From Trichopria drosophilae (lineage: Eukaryota > Arthropoda > Insecta > Hymenoptera > Diapriidae), in NCBI GenBank assembly GCA_030407085.1, contig CM059584.1:66846001-66910000 (forward strand): DNA of 64,000 nt, read 5' to 3'. Of this stretch, positions 46,458-58,118 are shown one piece after another. The notes beneath the pieces are model-generated. The model saw only the letters and a program-made list of their open reading frames with translations. It was not told the DNA's origin and searched no databases. Positions within the stretch are counted from its first letter, which is position 1. Each line of letters starts with the position of its first letter. The position numbers were made by a program, and so were the translations under genes.

Positions 46458-46539
46458 GCAATTGTGTTACGCATCATTCCCTTTGAGCCGCTGAGGCCAT
46501 CGACGGTCATTGAGGTAGGTGATTGCAGTGTCGGTACTG

Positions 46540-46658
46540 AGTTCAATCCAACGCGCAGAAAAATTGTCTATACGGGGAACTGAACCCAGAACCTTCGGAG
46601 ACTTTCAAGTTACGAAACAAGGAGGATGCCTTAGCCGTCATAACCATCATGCCCCCTA
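46540..46658 (-). repeat. tRNA-derived SINE (minus strand)
   Basis: On the minus strand an A-box-like TGGTTATGACGGCTAAGGC is followed by a loop TTTCGTAACTTG and a B box GGGTTCAGTTCCC. The downstream body (about 46540-46570) is unique. Spacing between boxes is tRNA-like. Confidence 0.55.
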
Positions 46659-46781
46659 GAAAATACATTTTTCCTACAAAATTATATGTTAAAAACGATA
46701 AAAATCATTACATTTCCCATTTTTATAATTTTTAATAGTTTATAATAAATTATGGAAATAAAATAAAACAAAATAAAATCA

Positions 46782-46852
46782 CCGTGTCGAAATTCGAACG
46801 CCCAACCTTCGAATTACGAAGTCAACGCGCTAGCACCTGACCCTCTACGGCT
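46782..46852 (-). repeat. tRNA-Thr-like sequence or SINE head (minus strand)
   Basis: The minus-strand sequence folds plausibly: 5' CCGT pairs with 3' ACGG, the D-arm region is GGTGCTAGCGCG, the loop is CTTCGTAATTC and the B box is GCGTTCGAATTTC. A T/A-rich tail (TTTTATTTTG) follows, as in SINEs. The anticodon position would read CGT. Confidence 0.5.
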
Positions 46853-47052
46853 TCGTATTGTCTTGTCGTTCGGTGCATATAAGATGTCAGCGTAAAATCT
46901 TTAAACGTGTTTTTCTTGTAAACAACTGCGTATGGGGTCGTGTTGCTTTATGAGAAGTAAAAAGCGACTAACGTTACGTCCCAATAGGGGTAACGAGTGC
47001 GAGGTGCAAAATGATTATAATTTATCGCGAAAACTCGCGATATTAGCGTTGT

Positions 47053-47246
47053 AGGTTATAGAAAATTGATTCATGTAAAGATAAGAAAATTATGAACACC
47101 AGCAAAATGATAAAAACTCGAATTAAGGACAACAATTTCTCCAAAAATTTTAATCTGGATTAATAAATTAGGTTATAGAAAATTGATTCGTGTAAAGATA
47201 ATAAAATTATGAACACCAGTAAGATGATAAAAACTTGAATTAAGGG
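47053..47246 (+). repeat. Two copies of a 117-bp direct repeat
   Basis: GGTTATAGAAAATTGATTC at 47054 recurs at 47171 with the following 75 bp nearly unchanged (GTGTAAAGATAA, AATTATGAACACCAG). This is a simple tandem duplication. Confidence 0.7.
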
Positions 47247-47405
47247 TTGTAAGTTAATTCAAAAGAAAGGGAAGTGAAGTTACTTGAGTTTGATATTACT
47301 GAAAGTATACTTACTCTGGGTCCTCTTCGACTGTTTCCTTGGTTTGGTAGCGTCCTTTCTTCGCGAGACGTTGAGGGCTTGAATAACTCGAGGCGAATAG
47401 AACAA

Positions 47406-47573
47406 GTAGTGGTGAGAAGTATATATTCTTTTAAAGTTATGTCTTTCATACAATAGCAATGTAGAATGAAGTAGCCGTGAGAAATATATAAAATTTTAAA
47501 GTTATGTCTTTAATACAATAGTAATGTAGTAGCAGTGAGAAGTATATAAATTTTTAAAGTTATGTTTCTAGTA
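47406..47573 (+). repeat. Three tandem copies of a 48-65 bp unit
   Basis: Units start at 47406, 47461 and 47526. Each carries GTGAGAA(G/A)TATATA, TTTTAAAGTTATGT and an ATACAATAG(C/T)AATGTAG end. They differ by small insertions. Confidence 0.7.
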
Positions 47574-47730
47574 AAAACCAGACAATTCAGATCCTCTGTT
47601 ACTTTAGTATTAATTTTTAAAATCAAACGCGTGAAGTTAAATATTGAAATAGGTAATAAGGGAACACGTGCGCAAAGTAAATTTAAAACTGGAGAAAAGT
47701 TAATTAATTCAGGTCTTAATAAACGTGACA

Positions 47731-47830
47731 CGAGAATATTCTAAGTTTGAATTAAGCTTAGAATTTTTAAAGAACACTCCCGAGAATATTCTAAGTTCGA
47801 AATGAATTTAGAATTTTTAAAGAACACTCC
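47731..47830 (+). repeat. Two tandem copies of an exact 50-bp unit
   Basis: CGAGAATATTCTAAGTT begins at 47731 and 47781. Both units end TTTAAAGAACACTCC, with four substitutions between copies. Confidence 0.75.
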
Positions 47831-47899
47831 CAACTTCCACAGGAAAATAGTCCAAGACGATTGACGGACGTCTGGTAAGAAAAACCCTCGGGTTCCGGA

Positions 47900-48160
47900 G
47901 TAATGACTAGTTGTTAACTAGTTGACTGGTGACGAAGAACTGATTTGTCTGTCCACTGCACTGAGGAGCTCTCCTCTGTTCGGACAGGGGCGCAGGCGCG
48001 TGGTGCTGAGTGGGGCACGACCAATCGCGTGCCATCGCTCGGTTACTATGCTGACGATGGGTGAGAGAGAGAGAGAGAGAGAGGGGGGGGGGAGTACGTT
48101 GTCGTATTTCTCGCTCTCGCTCGCAGCGCATTCTTTAGGTGCTACAGAGTAGGGATGAGT
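47900..48160. other. GC- and CpG-rich patch with (GA)n and G-run
   Basis: CpG-rich sequence at 47970-48050 is followed by a (GA)n tract and a run of about ten G (48062-48092), then CTCGCTCTCGCTCGC. GA tracts bind GAGA-type factors in insects, so a promoter-like role is conceivable, but no TATA, initiator or downstream gene is visible. Confidence 0.35.
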
Positions 48161-49940
48161 AGAGAAGGAAGGGACGTGAAGTGGCGGGTCCCTTATTTTC
48201 TTTAAGATTCATATTCAGTTACGAGCTTCGGAATTTTTAAACATGACTTGTTTACGGTATTTCAAGTACCTCTTATCTGCAGCTGTCGGTTAACGAAAAA
48301 TAATCGATCGTTATTACTACTAATAGTTTCAACATCCGTTCTTCGGATTTTTGGAAAAATAATCAATCGTTTTAGTGAGTATTAGGATTACTTTTTTCCG
48401 ACAACTGCATGTATCGCATATGTTTTTAGCTATGGCGTCATGTGACAGAGTTAGTTTATGATAAAAATTCTTGAAGTAGTAGCCACGATATGTTTAGAAC
48501 AAAGATGTTTTCCACGAAAGGTTTGAGAGAAAATCTTTGTACTTTTTATATATTTTCGGGAGGAAAGATACTGGAGAATGTTTAAATTTGTCTTTACAAC
48601 ATCCGGTCGTAAAAATGTTTAATGAAATTTTGTCCGTTACTTTATGTGGTCTTTTCGTCTTCTAGCATTTCTTCTCATGGTTTAACTAAAATGGTCGTCA
48701 TGCAATATGTGCTATGCGACTACGTGTAAGTATATTCTTATATTCTATGCAGGTTTTGGTATCTATCAACAATCTTAATTATTTTAGCGTTTATCGCTGC
48801 CTACGTCGTAAAAGGTGATTGTTGTTAGATTTACTGCAGGTATTTCTTTCGTCAAGGATAGGTTATCCGATGGCTTTGAATAAATACGTATAGGCGTCAT
48901 ACATCCATACAATCAATTTCAGAATCTCGCATACCGGTGTCACTATCTCATAGTCATTCAATTAAACCGTTCTATTCGTACGCAAATTATTTTTATTATC
49001 TCTTGTGAAAAAGAAAACACACTGCACTGAGAGTCACAAGATTCTTAAATTCCACTGCCCGATATACAATGTTCGTTAAATTATAACAAGAAAGGGGGTA
49101 TTCAACAAAAGAATGCTTGGCACCAAAAAAAGCAGAATTTAGCAAAAAAAAACGCGTCGTTGTTCCAATCCGGTCGTTCAATTTCAATTGTGGTACAGCA
49201 CCAATTTACTCAAAACAAAATCCTGACGATACGAGATTCTCCTGACGTCCTGGATTAGCACCTTGACAAGGAATCGGAGTTCGTCTCAGAGACACTCGAA
49301 TTGCATAGAGTGGTGGAGATCCAAATTTCCTTGATTGACGTCTTCTTGCTGCACCTGATGCCACGTGCTTAGCATTCCTGGAGGTCAAAAGACCCTTTGA
49401 AAACAATACGGTTCGATTCTACCATCAGATTATGCAAACGGATGGTCCACCAAAACGCGTCCGCCCGTAGGACCAGTTGGTAAAAAATGTATCCCTGTTG
49501 AGCCCGACGGAGTTCAATAATGCTAGAAGCGGACAGGCGACATGAAAATATGAACAGCTACAATTCTCGAACGACACACAACCTTGACAAAAGTGCCAAT
49601 AAATTCATAACTTCCCCCAATCGGGATTTTGTTCCCTCGTCACGGGGCTACACCAGGATAATACGCGTGAATAATTAACGTGTCGATGTTTTCGCCGTTT
49701 CGCAAAAAGGAAGGCAGGACACGCGCTTGTCGCCAATTTAGAATCTTGGACTCAAAATTGTGTAGAACACACGCACATACATTTCGCCCCCTCTGGACTC
49801 ACAATACCACGTGACGATCTATATTATTCGATTCGCGGCTCCGGTACCTGCGTCAACTTGCGATTCATACCAATTACCATACTTCGCAGAGGAATAAAGC
49901 GCCAAATTCGAACGTTCATTATGCGCGAGAAATTTGAATC
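48160..49940. other. Intronic sequence, nothing recognised
   Basis: AT-rich up to 49190, then a GC-richer block at 49200-49930 with a minus-strand frame (49206-49406, arginine/serine rich) of no known family. The second block could be an LTR or gag remnant, but no ends were found. Confidence 0.35.
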
Positions 49941-49949
49941 AGGGTGGTA

Positions 49950-51405
49950 TCCATACAAAGCAATGGAAGTGCTCATTGCATTTGAATGACCTACTGCTGA
50001 ATTAAGAAAATAAGTTACGTACTAATTTATTTGTTAATTGTAGCGTTTTCGAAAAGAACCTATTGTTTTACACTTCTTTGTAAGTATTGAATTAACCTAC
50101 ACGTAAACGAAGATAATATGTTTCATTAAGAATTTTTCATTACTTCTCCTAACTTTAAATCAACAAAAATTACACTGTCGTTTGTGTTTATTTTAAAATT
50201 ATTAAAAAGGGAAGATTATAATTTGAATGTAATCTAACAAACATTTCACATAGTGAATTACTTAGATTTGAGCCCTTACACAAGTTTGCTTTTTATTTTG
50301 CCAATAAAAAATTCCGGAGCAGATATTGAATGAATAAAACAGTGGAAGTGCGAATTGCATTTGAATTATCTACCGCTGAATTGAGAAAATAAGTTACATA
50401 ACTATGTGTTTATTAACTGCAGCTTTTTCGAGAAAATAAAAACGGTCTTTCAGTTTTTTTGAAGGATTGGAACAACCGAAAGAGGCATTTCTTTAGTGAA
50501 TTTGAATTATGTACTCTTAATTAATAAAAATGTGCACCATTAGGATCTTTCACAATTTCTTTTATCTGTTAATTCCGAACAAAATTATTCCCAAGTATTG
50601 TGTGGTTATTGTACGACCGGAAAAAGTTATATACAGATTGAATTTAAATTATTCAACATTGAGATCAGAGAATTTGTTAGGTAAGAGTTCAATGTTGGGC
50701 ACGAAAATTGATATCCTAGGCTTAATTTAAATGATCCCATATCGAATTGAAAGAATTTTTTACATTAGGATCCTTTAGTTTAAACGCGTCTAGAATCTCT
50801 CTTTATGAACCGATTTGGGAAACTACAGATTGATATTTAGTAAAATAACTAGTTAGCTAATGGTAATTTATTACCTTTCAATTATTTCTTGCTATTTATG
50901 AGTAAGTTAATATTATCATTAATTTAAATCAACTCTAATTACTTCTTTGAGATACATGCTGAGGTTATTGTTTAAGTTGTATTAGCAATATTTTTCTGTT
51001 TACCGAGATCAGCTTGTTATTGCATTGTATCATCATTGCCAGCATTGATAATTTAAAGTTTTATGTTTTTATCGAATGTTCGAAATTTCTGATGATTTTA
51101 ACCTCACCCGCAAGCGTTCAGTTATTCGAATTCAAACATCTGACTGTTTTGAAACATCCTTCCCGGCAATATCGATTTGTGCTTTCAAGTATCACCGGGC
51201 CACGTGTTCGATGTAAAACAGTCGACAATCACATGTTCACCAATTGCCTCGTTTTCGAGGATGCCCAAAATAAATAAACTTTAAAATTCAATCTACAAAC
51301 GAACCATGTCTTGCTGAAAAATATATTTGCACCATCGGCTTCGGAAAAACAAAATCTTCATCATGGAATATCTCTTATGCGCCATTGTAACAACACCCTG
51401 GGTAT
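49950..51405 (-). repeat. Dispersed repeat, copy C (inverted relative to A and B)
   Basis: The plus strand here matches the reverse complement of copies A and B. It also contains internal sub-repeats: GTGGAAGTGCNNATTGCATTTGAAT occurs near 49962 and 50342, with a third weaker copy near 50485. The right end corresponds to the sequence interrupted by the MITE at 38287. It is the longest of the three copies. Confidence 0.6.
51110..51277 (+). CDS. Unrecognised frame shared between repeat copies B and C
   Basis: The frame reads VQLFEFKHLTVLKHPSRQYR, then SSITGPRVRCKTVDNHMFTN, and CLVFEDAQNK before TAA. Copy B carries the same frame on the opposite genomic strand (HSRQYRFWFLTVTGPRVRCE). Most differences keep amino acids similar (K/E, H/Q, C/Y), and the frame stays open in both over about 45 codons. 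This suggests descent from a coding exon or transposon gene. No family is recognised. The upstream part (51014-51109) is not conserved as protein. Confidence 0.35.
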   Translation, partial: ASVQLFEFKHLTVLKHPSRQYRFVLSSITGPRVRCKTVDNHMFTNCLVFEDAQNK

Positions 51406-51827
51406 AAAGGATATGCTTGTTTTAACTTGAAACTGCCAAATATCTTGAAAACTAGGAACTATATGAAAAAATATTAAGAATGAAAATTTAATGGATCTAA
51501 GGTGTATATACAGCGATATTAAAATTGGTCTCCCCACACCGCCCCTGCGGGCAGTGGTGGTGGTAAGTTCGAAATCTAAAATGGCAACCCGTATTTTTTA
51601 TTGCATATTCAGATTCTTTGAATAAAAATGCGTATGATTTGTCTAAAATAGTTTCCTCGTTTCCCGATAGATGGCGCTGTAATCGACGAAATTTAATTTT
51701 TCTTCATTTTACTTTTATTGAGAACACACGCTTACGATTCTGTAAGTAGTAGCAAATTTTTCAGATTTTGAATTACTTACATTTCAATTCTCTCACGATT
51801 CTAGGTACTTAGGGAAGCATCGTTTAA

Positions 51828-52859
51828 TTAAAGTAAGTGTTCAAAATCATGACCTTCGTCTTTGGTGCACTTATTAATCAATAATTCAAATGAATTTATA
51901 CAACTGAGAAGTGTATCTTCTTGAATTTCAGCACATGCACCTATAATTCGTTCAATCATATTCTCACGTGTTGGTTTTTCTTTATACACTTTGTCATTAA
52001 GATAGCCCCACAAAAAGAAATCTGGTAAATTGCGGGCTAATTGATCGGGCCGCCTCTACCAATCCAGCGATCATTAAAATCACGATGAACGACTTCTCGT
52101 GCAACCGCTGAATAGTGTGCCGGACAACCATCATGTTGAAACCTCATGTTCTGCCGTATTTCGAAATTTAAGTCTTCAAGCAATATTGGCAATTCATTTT
52201 CCAAAATACGTTGATGAAGATACTTTGAACCATTTAAGCTGCCTTCAATCATGTGGGGACCGATCAGCTTGTTGTCAATTCTTCCGCACCATACGTTGAC
52301 AGCCCATGGACGCTGGTGTTCGACTTCACGAAGCTACTGGGGATTTTCAGTAATTCATGGTTTTCAGTATTTTATGGTTTGTAAAAGACGACTCGTCAGA
52401 AAATAGTACATAATGAAAAAAGTTAAAATTTTATTGTACTTGTTTACGTGCCCACTGACAAAAAGCTACCCGATTTTGAAAATCAATACCGTGCAGTTCT
52501 TGATGTAAAGAGACATGATACGGATCAAATTTATTACGTTTTAAAATTCACCAAACACTGCACTGAGTTATTCCGGAATCACGACTGATATTTCGTATAC
52601 TAACGTGAGGATTATTGGCCACTGCAGCTAATACGGCAATTTCATTATTTTCTCCAGTGACTGTTCTTGTACGGGTCTTTTTCTTATGTTGAACACTTTC
52701 ATCGGTAGTAAATTTTCTAATAGTACGATAAACTGAAGCACGTAACACAGTTTTATGTGGATAACGCTGAGTGTACAGACTAACAGCATCATCAAGATTT
52801 CTTTGAACCCCATACACCAGAACAATTTCAATATTTTCTTGGACAGTTTGATACTCCAT
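51828..52859 (-). pseudogene. Mariner-type transposase (DUF4817-like HTH, DDE domain), broken
   Basis: From ATG 52859, the helix-turn-helix domain reads ENIEIVLVYGVQRNLDDAVS, LYTQRYPHKTVLRASVYRTI and VANNPHVSIRNISRDSGITQ, matching the DUF4817-type N-terminus of insect mariner-like transposases. The catalytic domain is in shifted frames: HYVLFSDESSFTNH (first D, near 52420), RWIGRGGPIN and FQHDGCPAHYS (second D, near 52125), and LPDFFLWGYLNDKVY (third acidic position, near 52000). The last motif has lost the SPDLTP part of the usual SPDLTPLDFFLWG. At least three frameshifts occur. TTA (TAA) at 51828 ends the last frame. Confidence 0.75.
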
Positions 52860-53011
52860 AGTAAAGTAGTATTCGGAATAATCTTTGATTTACCTAAATG
52901 AGAGATCTAACACAATAATACCAGAGCTAAAATGTAGAAATATTCAGGAAACACTGATAACGTAAACATATTACTTAATAATGACATTGAAACTGACAAA
53001 ATATTGGCCAG

Positions 53012-53075
53012 CAGGAGATTCGATCACGAACGCAAATAAACCCTTGTTTGTTTACATTCGCGCTCGAATCTCCTG
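53012..53075. repeat. Strong imperfect hairpin inside the mariner element
   Basis: CAGGAGATTCGA (53012) pairs perfectly with TCGAATCTCCTG (ending 53075), and CGAACGCAAATAAAC pairs imperfectly with GTTTACATTCGCG. The 64-base hairpin has a 5-7 base loop, the size of a microRNA precursor or a small nested element. Confidence 0.5.
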
Positions 53076-53629
53076 TAATAAAATATAATAATTATAATAA
53101 TATATAATAATTACTTCTTAAAAGCGGACGTACGATTTGGACGAAAGAGACCCTAAGCTCAATTGCCGCATAATTTTAACCGATTTCAAAAAGAAGAAGG
53201 TTCTATGTTCCTCGCGATGTATTTTTTTTTATGTACAAGTTTTTATTGTTCTCCTTCATCGGTTGCAAAGCAATTTGAAAAATTCTTTTTTTCTGTGGTC
53301 AGTCATGTCATAGTGGAAATGGTGTATTTTTATTGTTAGTGTTGTGCAGAATCGTAAGCGTTAATTCTCAATCATACAACAGTAAGATGAAGAGAACAAA
53401 ATTGAGTTTCGCCGATTACAGCGCCATCTATCGTGAAACGAGAAAAATGTTTTCGACAAATCATACGCATTTTTATTCAAAGAATCTGAATATGCATTAA
53501 AAAATAGAGGTTCCCATTTAAGATTTCAAGCTTCCCCCCACCATCGCCGCCATTATATTTTCATTCTTAACATTTTTTCATCGAGTGCCTACTTTTCGAT
53601 ACATTTGACAGTTTCAAGTTAAAAGAAAC

Positions 53630-54084
53630 ACCCGGTATATATATTTATATATTTATTACCTTACAATATGCAACGATAGTCTCAGATTTTCTTTCTTTTA
53701 CACTTTTTATATTTTGAATGTCTTTTGGTGTATATACCGACCTGCAAGGTAATTTATTTCTGAACAATAAAAGTGTAGAATGGATGAGTGATCGCATAAT
53801 GCTGATGTTCAGTTCTTGTCGTGGAATACCTTAGAGATTTAAATTTTATTTAATTAAGATTATTTCGGCATGTTTAAAAAATTTGGGTCGGTGAAAATTT
53901 TTCCCACACCGGTTTTCCCATGTCCCTTGTTCCCAGGCTTATTAATTATAGGCTCAATGTTCTTTTCGTTTATCCTCTGTTTTGCTTTGACATGAATATA
54001 CTTCACCTAAAATTCGTAGTGTGTTAATAAAGTCTACTTCCGCTTAAAAATTCAAAAATTATCAAATATAGCCGAATTAGTTGA
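53630..54084. other. Intronic AT-rich spacer
   Basis: Nothing is recognised apart from a short AT microsatellite immediately after the mariner end (53632-53655). Confidence 0.35.
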
Positions 54085-54440
54085 GTCTCCTCGTGGATGG
54101 ACTTTCCTACATATCGATGGATTTCCCAACTACCAGTACTCTGTATCCAAAATGGGATTCGTCAACAGAAGTTGTCGCAAAAAAACTTGGAATATCGTGC
54201 TTCAATACAGAGGACGAGACTAGATCAGGAATCACCACCAATAGAGGGAGCCCTTCTGAATCAGTTCTAGCCATGCTCCCAATTACGGTAAGGTCGAAGC
54301 ATTAAAAGTCATCAATACTTTGAAGCGAAAGGCTACCGAACATCAACGAACTGCAATTTTACTGGCTCATGCATGCAAGGTCTTTCACCGGTCCCTAGTG
54401 AAGTTTGATAGAAGTTACCTACTCGACAAAATATATATGA
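54085..54440 (+). pseudogene. FLYWCH/MULE-like transposase fragment
   Basis: In shifting plus frames one reads FPNYQYSVSKMGFVNRSCRK, then HAPNYGKVEALKVINTLKRK and ATEHQRTAILLAHACKV. The second part resembles the H.H.P....VEA......LK..A..T......I segment that follows FLYWCH zinc fingers in Mutator-like transposases. The first part is a poor match to the FLYWCH core. Two stops interrupt it. The fragment ends just before the LTR element. Confidence 0.35.
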
Positions 54441-54467
54441 AAAGTTATTACTAAGCAGACACTTAAA

Positions 54468-54472
54468 GTTAT
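54468..54472. repeat. Target-site duplication GTTAT, 5' copy
   Basis: GTTAT precedes the first LTR. The same five bases follow the second LTR at 58482-58486. Confidence 0.75.
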
Positions 54473-55041
54473 TGTTTGGGAAATAGGGGCTTTATGATGG
54501 ACTGTATATGGCGCAAGTGCACTAAATAAATAGAGCGCACCCCTGGCCCCGGGGGAAGGGGGTATGAACGTTGAGAAAAGCCGTCGTTTTCCTATTCTAA
54601 GACAAACGTTAACCGAACCATTAACTCGGGCAAGAAATGCCACGCACAATATAAACCTGCTTAGTTATTACGAGTTTGCCGATGTTTCGTCCCGGACCCG
54701 CTCATGGACTCGTCAGTGGGTCTACGAGAAGCGGGCCCTGCCCCATACATCGCAGCGGCGTCCCGGGGTACACAATCAGTCGTCCGCACCTCCCGCGCTG
54801 TCACGCTCGAGATCTTCCCGATGAACTCATTAGAAATGGCCTCAACGGGCTTATTTATATGTTCCAGGTAATCTCCCATTGGGCCAAGACCTTGGGAAAT
54901 TCAACCAAATATACAATTAGAAACAGCGACTCAGAGTCCTGTATACTCCCTTCTCATATGCATGGGTGTTCAACCTGTAACGGGAGGGCCCCCTTCCTAA
55001 CCGACCCCGATCAACCCTTTGTTGTGATTATATCACGAACA
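54473..55041 (+). repeat. 5' LTR, 569 bp
   Basis: It begins TGTTTGGGAAATAGGGG and ends TATCACGAACA (TG..CA). It matches 58119-58481 at both ends. About 210 bp in its middle (54755-54985 region) is absent from the second copy. Short frames across it on both strands are not genes. Confidence 0.75.
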
Positions 55042-58000
55042 TCCTTCCCCACAAATTTAAACTTTTTTCGAACCGCGGCAAATCGCTGAAAATACTGCTA
55101 ATAATTGGGATGAACATCCTGACCGAACGTAAATTATATTAGGGTTCTTAACGATCGGACTATGTCGCTTGTGCAAGAATGGCCGTTATGTTAATAATTT
55201 ATTTTGAAATTGTTGCGAACCGAAAATCGAGTCTACATTATTTAAATATCATTATTATCACCAATCTTCGCGACTATTACGTTCTCATCCCTCATGAAAG
55301 AAAGTATAATTCCATGCGTAGACACCGATGTTATACAACCTAGTTTTCAATATAGTGGCGCGCTCCCCCACGAAGGGCAATATGTATCCGCTTCCTTATA
55401 ATCTAGTTATATGTATTCCATGCAACAGGAGTATGGCCTCCTCGGCATCTTACGCATGCCTTAAGAACCTGAAATGAGTTATCATGGATGAGCGGCTACC
55501 TTATAGCCGAGGACGATAATGCACACATTACGTATCTATGCGCATGCGCAACAGACACGCAAACCCACTCCATTGCTCGTATACCGGTAAGGCACTCAAA
55601 ACACGACACGCACATAAACACATACTTCTGCAACCGATCATATCAAGCTGAGACCAAGTCGAGACTTTCCAGAGCTCTGAAGGGCTTAACGGAGTGTGAC
55701 ATCAGAATTTCCCTTCCTTCTGCGCCCTAGTGGGTAGATAGTTTGCAATTTAGTCGAGTTTCCGAAAATGTATAAAATGGGTCTAATAAACGAGCTTGTG
55801 TATGATAACTAAATAACGTAATCATTCGGTCCATTCATACATTCAATCTTCATGTTCGTGTTCATGCCCATGCGCATCATCTTCCTCATCATCATCGCCA
55901 TCGCCATCGAGAACGCCATGCCCGGACCAGAACTGCAGTCCAGCTCCACGCCACGTAATATGGTTTTGTCGATAAGATTATGTTATTTCAATATTTCAAT
56001 TCCCTGTTATCGATGGCATAACTAGAATTCTCGAGTTAAGGAGCTATGAACTATGGTGTCGGAAAGTGTAAATAAACTATTTTAGAAGGCCGGCTAAATT
56101 AATTATAAATGGGGCATTATCCTCCGTGAAAGTATTCTATTGATTAGAGAGGCAAATTGAAGAATTCGAACTGTTGTGCCGACCTATCTAACACCAACAG
56201 AATGATTATAAATATTTGTCCTTCCGGGTGGGGTGTCACCCGTTTTGTTTTGTTGATCAGAAAAGGGTTTCAACGTTTAGATGGCGACGGAAGGTTACGT
56301 ATTCCTCACTTAGGGATAATGACGAAACCCACAACTTGCAAAAATATTAACTAGGTATAGAACCGCTCCCTGACTGCATCGTACTCTCTCAGTTTAATCG
56401 GGATGGGGGGGGGGGGGTACATGCTGGTGCACTGGCCCTATTTATTTGTAGTCTTAGGACATGACGACGTCCATGAAATGTTAGCAACGCGATCCCTGTT
56501 AGGATGCATCGACGATCTCTCCACGTTGTGTGAGCAAATGAAGCGCAAGCATATAGGAGACATTCGCATGATAAGGAAACCGCACGACTCCCCAGAGACG
56601 GTCCCTGATTATGCAGGCGACGCTCTTGAGTGTGAATAAAGGCTTATGACGTGACAGTTCATGCTTTTGGGAAGCGCATGATGTGAAGCGAGGATGAATG
56701 AACTTGTGAAGCGAGGCGTCCAGGCGACGGTCGTATGAGATGGCACAAGGTAGTCAGACGCAACGCTCGTATGATTGATGGTCAGTCAGGCGTTGACGGT
56801 CATAGTGAAGATGTGTGCGGTGAAACAAGGTGGAGGTCTGCACGTGAGTCCGTAAGCGTCGACGGTATATTTGATGAGTGTGAGTGATATGCGATACGAG
56901 ACGCGCAGCAGTGACGCGCTCGCATTGGCATACGTAACCGCGGTCCCAAAGACTCACACGGTGAATCAGCCTCGTGCTGATCGATTTGTCATGCATGACG
57001 TGGTACGAGTCGCGCTGCGCGGACGCGCTCGTATGGTAAACGTAGCTGCGGTCCCAGAGACGCACACGGTGAAGTCAACGAGTGATGTCAACGAGTGATA
57101 TCAACGAGTGATGAGTAACGTGAAGGAGTGAATGAAAGGTGATCATATAGCTTAATGTGGAATACCCGCCTAGCTCGGGTCCTCTGGTCGCCTCCACAGT
57201 CCGGACTTCGTGAGAACCCCGAGGTGTATCCTATCTTGGCAGGTTCAGCCTAAGTCGGCCTGCTCTGGTCACTGCGATTAACTAAAAATTCTACACGGAA
57301 AACAAAAGGCAGCCCCACCACACCTGCCGGCAGTACCATCGGCCCTAATGGGTTACGCCTACTTTACCGACTGTTTGGTGCTGCTATCGGTCTCGAAAGG
57401 GAGCACACTCTTCCCTTCGCATAGTCTGTGCACGAACTTAGTACGTATACGATAGAGTTACCACCTGAAGTAGAACTGCAGGCTTTCTACTCTGATTCTT
57501 AACTTTTAACCCCCTTCATTAACCTGCATTATTTGTATGAACATGTACATATTTGTCATAAAAACGAGATCATCTCTTTTAAAAAAAAACGAGTAATAAT
57601 TTTCAAGAAACAAAATTTCTTAATTTCAACGTGATTTGAAATTGTTACACTCCATCTTCCTCTCTGCTTACTTAACAAAGAGCACACGATATACATTTCG
57701 TAATTAGTAAGTGTTTATATTATCGTTTGCAAAATGCAGTACCCTACTGCAATGTAGACTTTGGTATATCCCCACGTTTAAGTAGCGCGAACGCCCAGTC
57801 CTTGGGTTCCGTATCCTACCGGCGATTTGGATCGGCTGCCCGACCAATTTGGGGCTACTGCCGCCCCGAAATCGAAGGCCGATGATAGTACCCGTCAAGA
57901 AGCGGCAGAGCCACCCCCTCCCCATCCCCCAGTGTATGCAGTTCCCGCACCCCTGCAGCATGTGTGGGACAGTAGGCCATAGTTTCTGGTGAGGGTGATT

Positions 58001-58118
58001 TTCATGCCCTTCTGCGTCGCGTCTATTCCGCATGCAGATATACGCGTCTACATAACCATTTTAATTTCGTCCTTTTACCCGAGACAAAGGAGGCTCTCTA
58101 TCCGGTTCGAAGGACCAA
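55042..58118 (+). mobile_element. Internal region of an LTR element without recognisable gag or pol
   Basis: About 3.1 kb between the LTRs contains only unrelated frames under 110 codons (55488-55730, 56157-56354, 57704-58033) with no protease, reverse transcriptase or integrase motif. CAAAGGAGGCTC (about 58085) could be a remnant polypurine tract. The element is either a non-autonomous type (large retrotransposon derivative) or so decayed that pol is unreadable. Subfeatures include a G13 run (56405-56417) and tandem repeats at 56880-57113. Confidence 0.6.
56880..57113 (+). repeat. Diverged ~110-bp tandem duplication followed by three 13-bp repeats
   Basis: The motif GACGCGCTCG..T.G...ACGTA.C.GCGGTCCCA.AGAC occurs at about 56913 and again at about 57022. 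It is followed directly by TCAACGAGTGAT(G/A) three times at 57075-57087, 57088-57100 and 57101-57113. Confidence 0.6.

Larger units (their letters stand above)
51409..53627 (-). mobile_element. Tc1/mariner-superfamily element with long inverted repeats
   Basis: Inverted repeats of roughly 280-340 bp (51409-51745 and 53345-53627) share TTTTAACTTGAAACTG, CATATTCAGATTCTTTG, TAGATGGCGCTGTAATCG and CTTACGATTCTG. TATA flanks both ends, consistent with a TA target. The left repeat contains an extra segment of about 60 bp with GC-rich sequence (51500-51562). A transposase pseudogene lies between them on the minus strand. The element is about 2.2 kb. Confidence 0.75.

Noticed and set aside
47406..47573. 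CRISPR-like array of short repeats
   Set aside because: Units are contiguous and unequal, with no unique spacers, and the context is a eukaryotic intron.
48062..48130. GAGA-type promoter element
   Set aside because: The (GA)n tract alone, with no initiator or transcription unit nearby, is not sufficient; listed only as a compositional feature.
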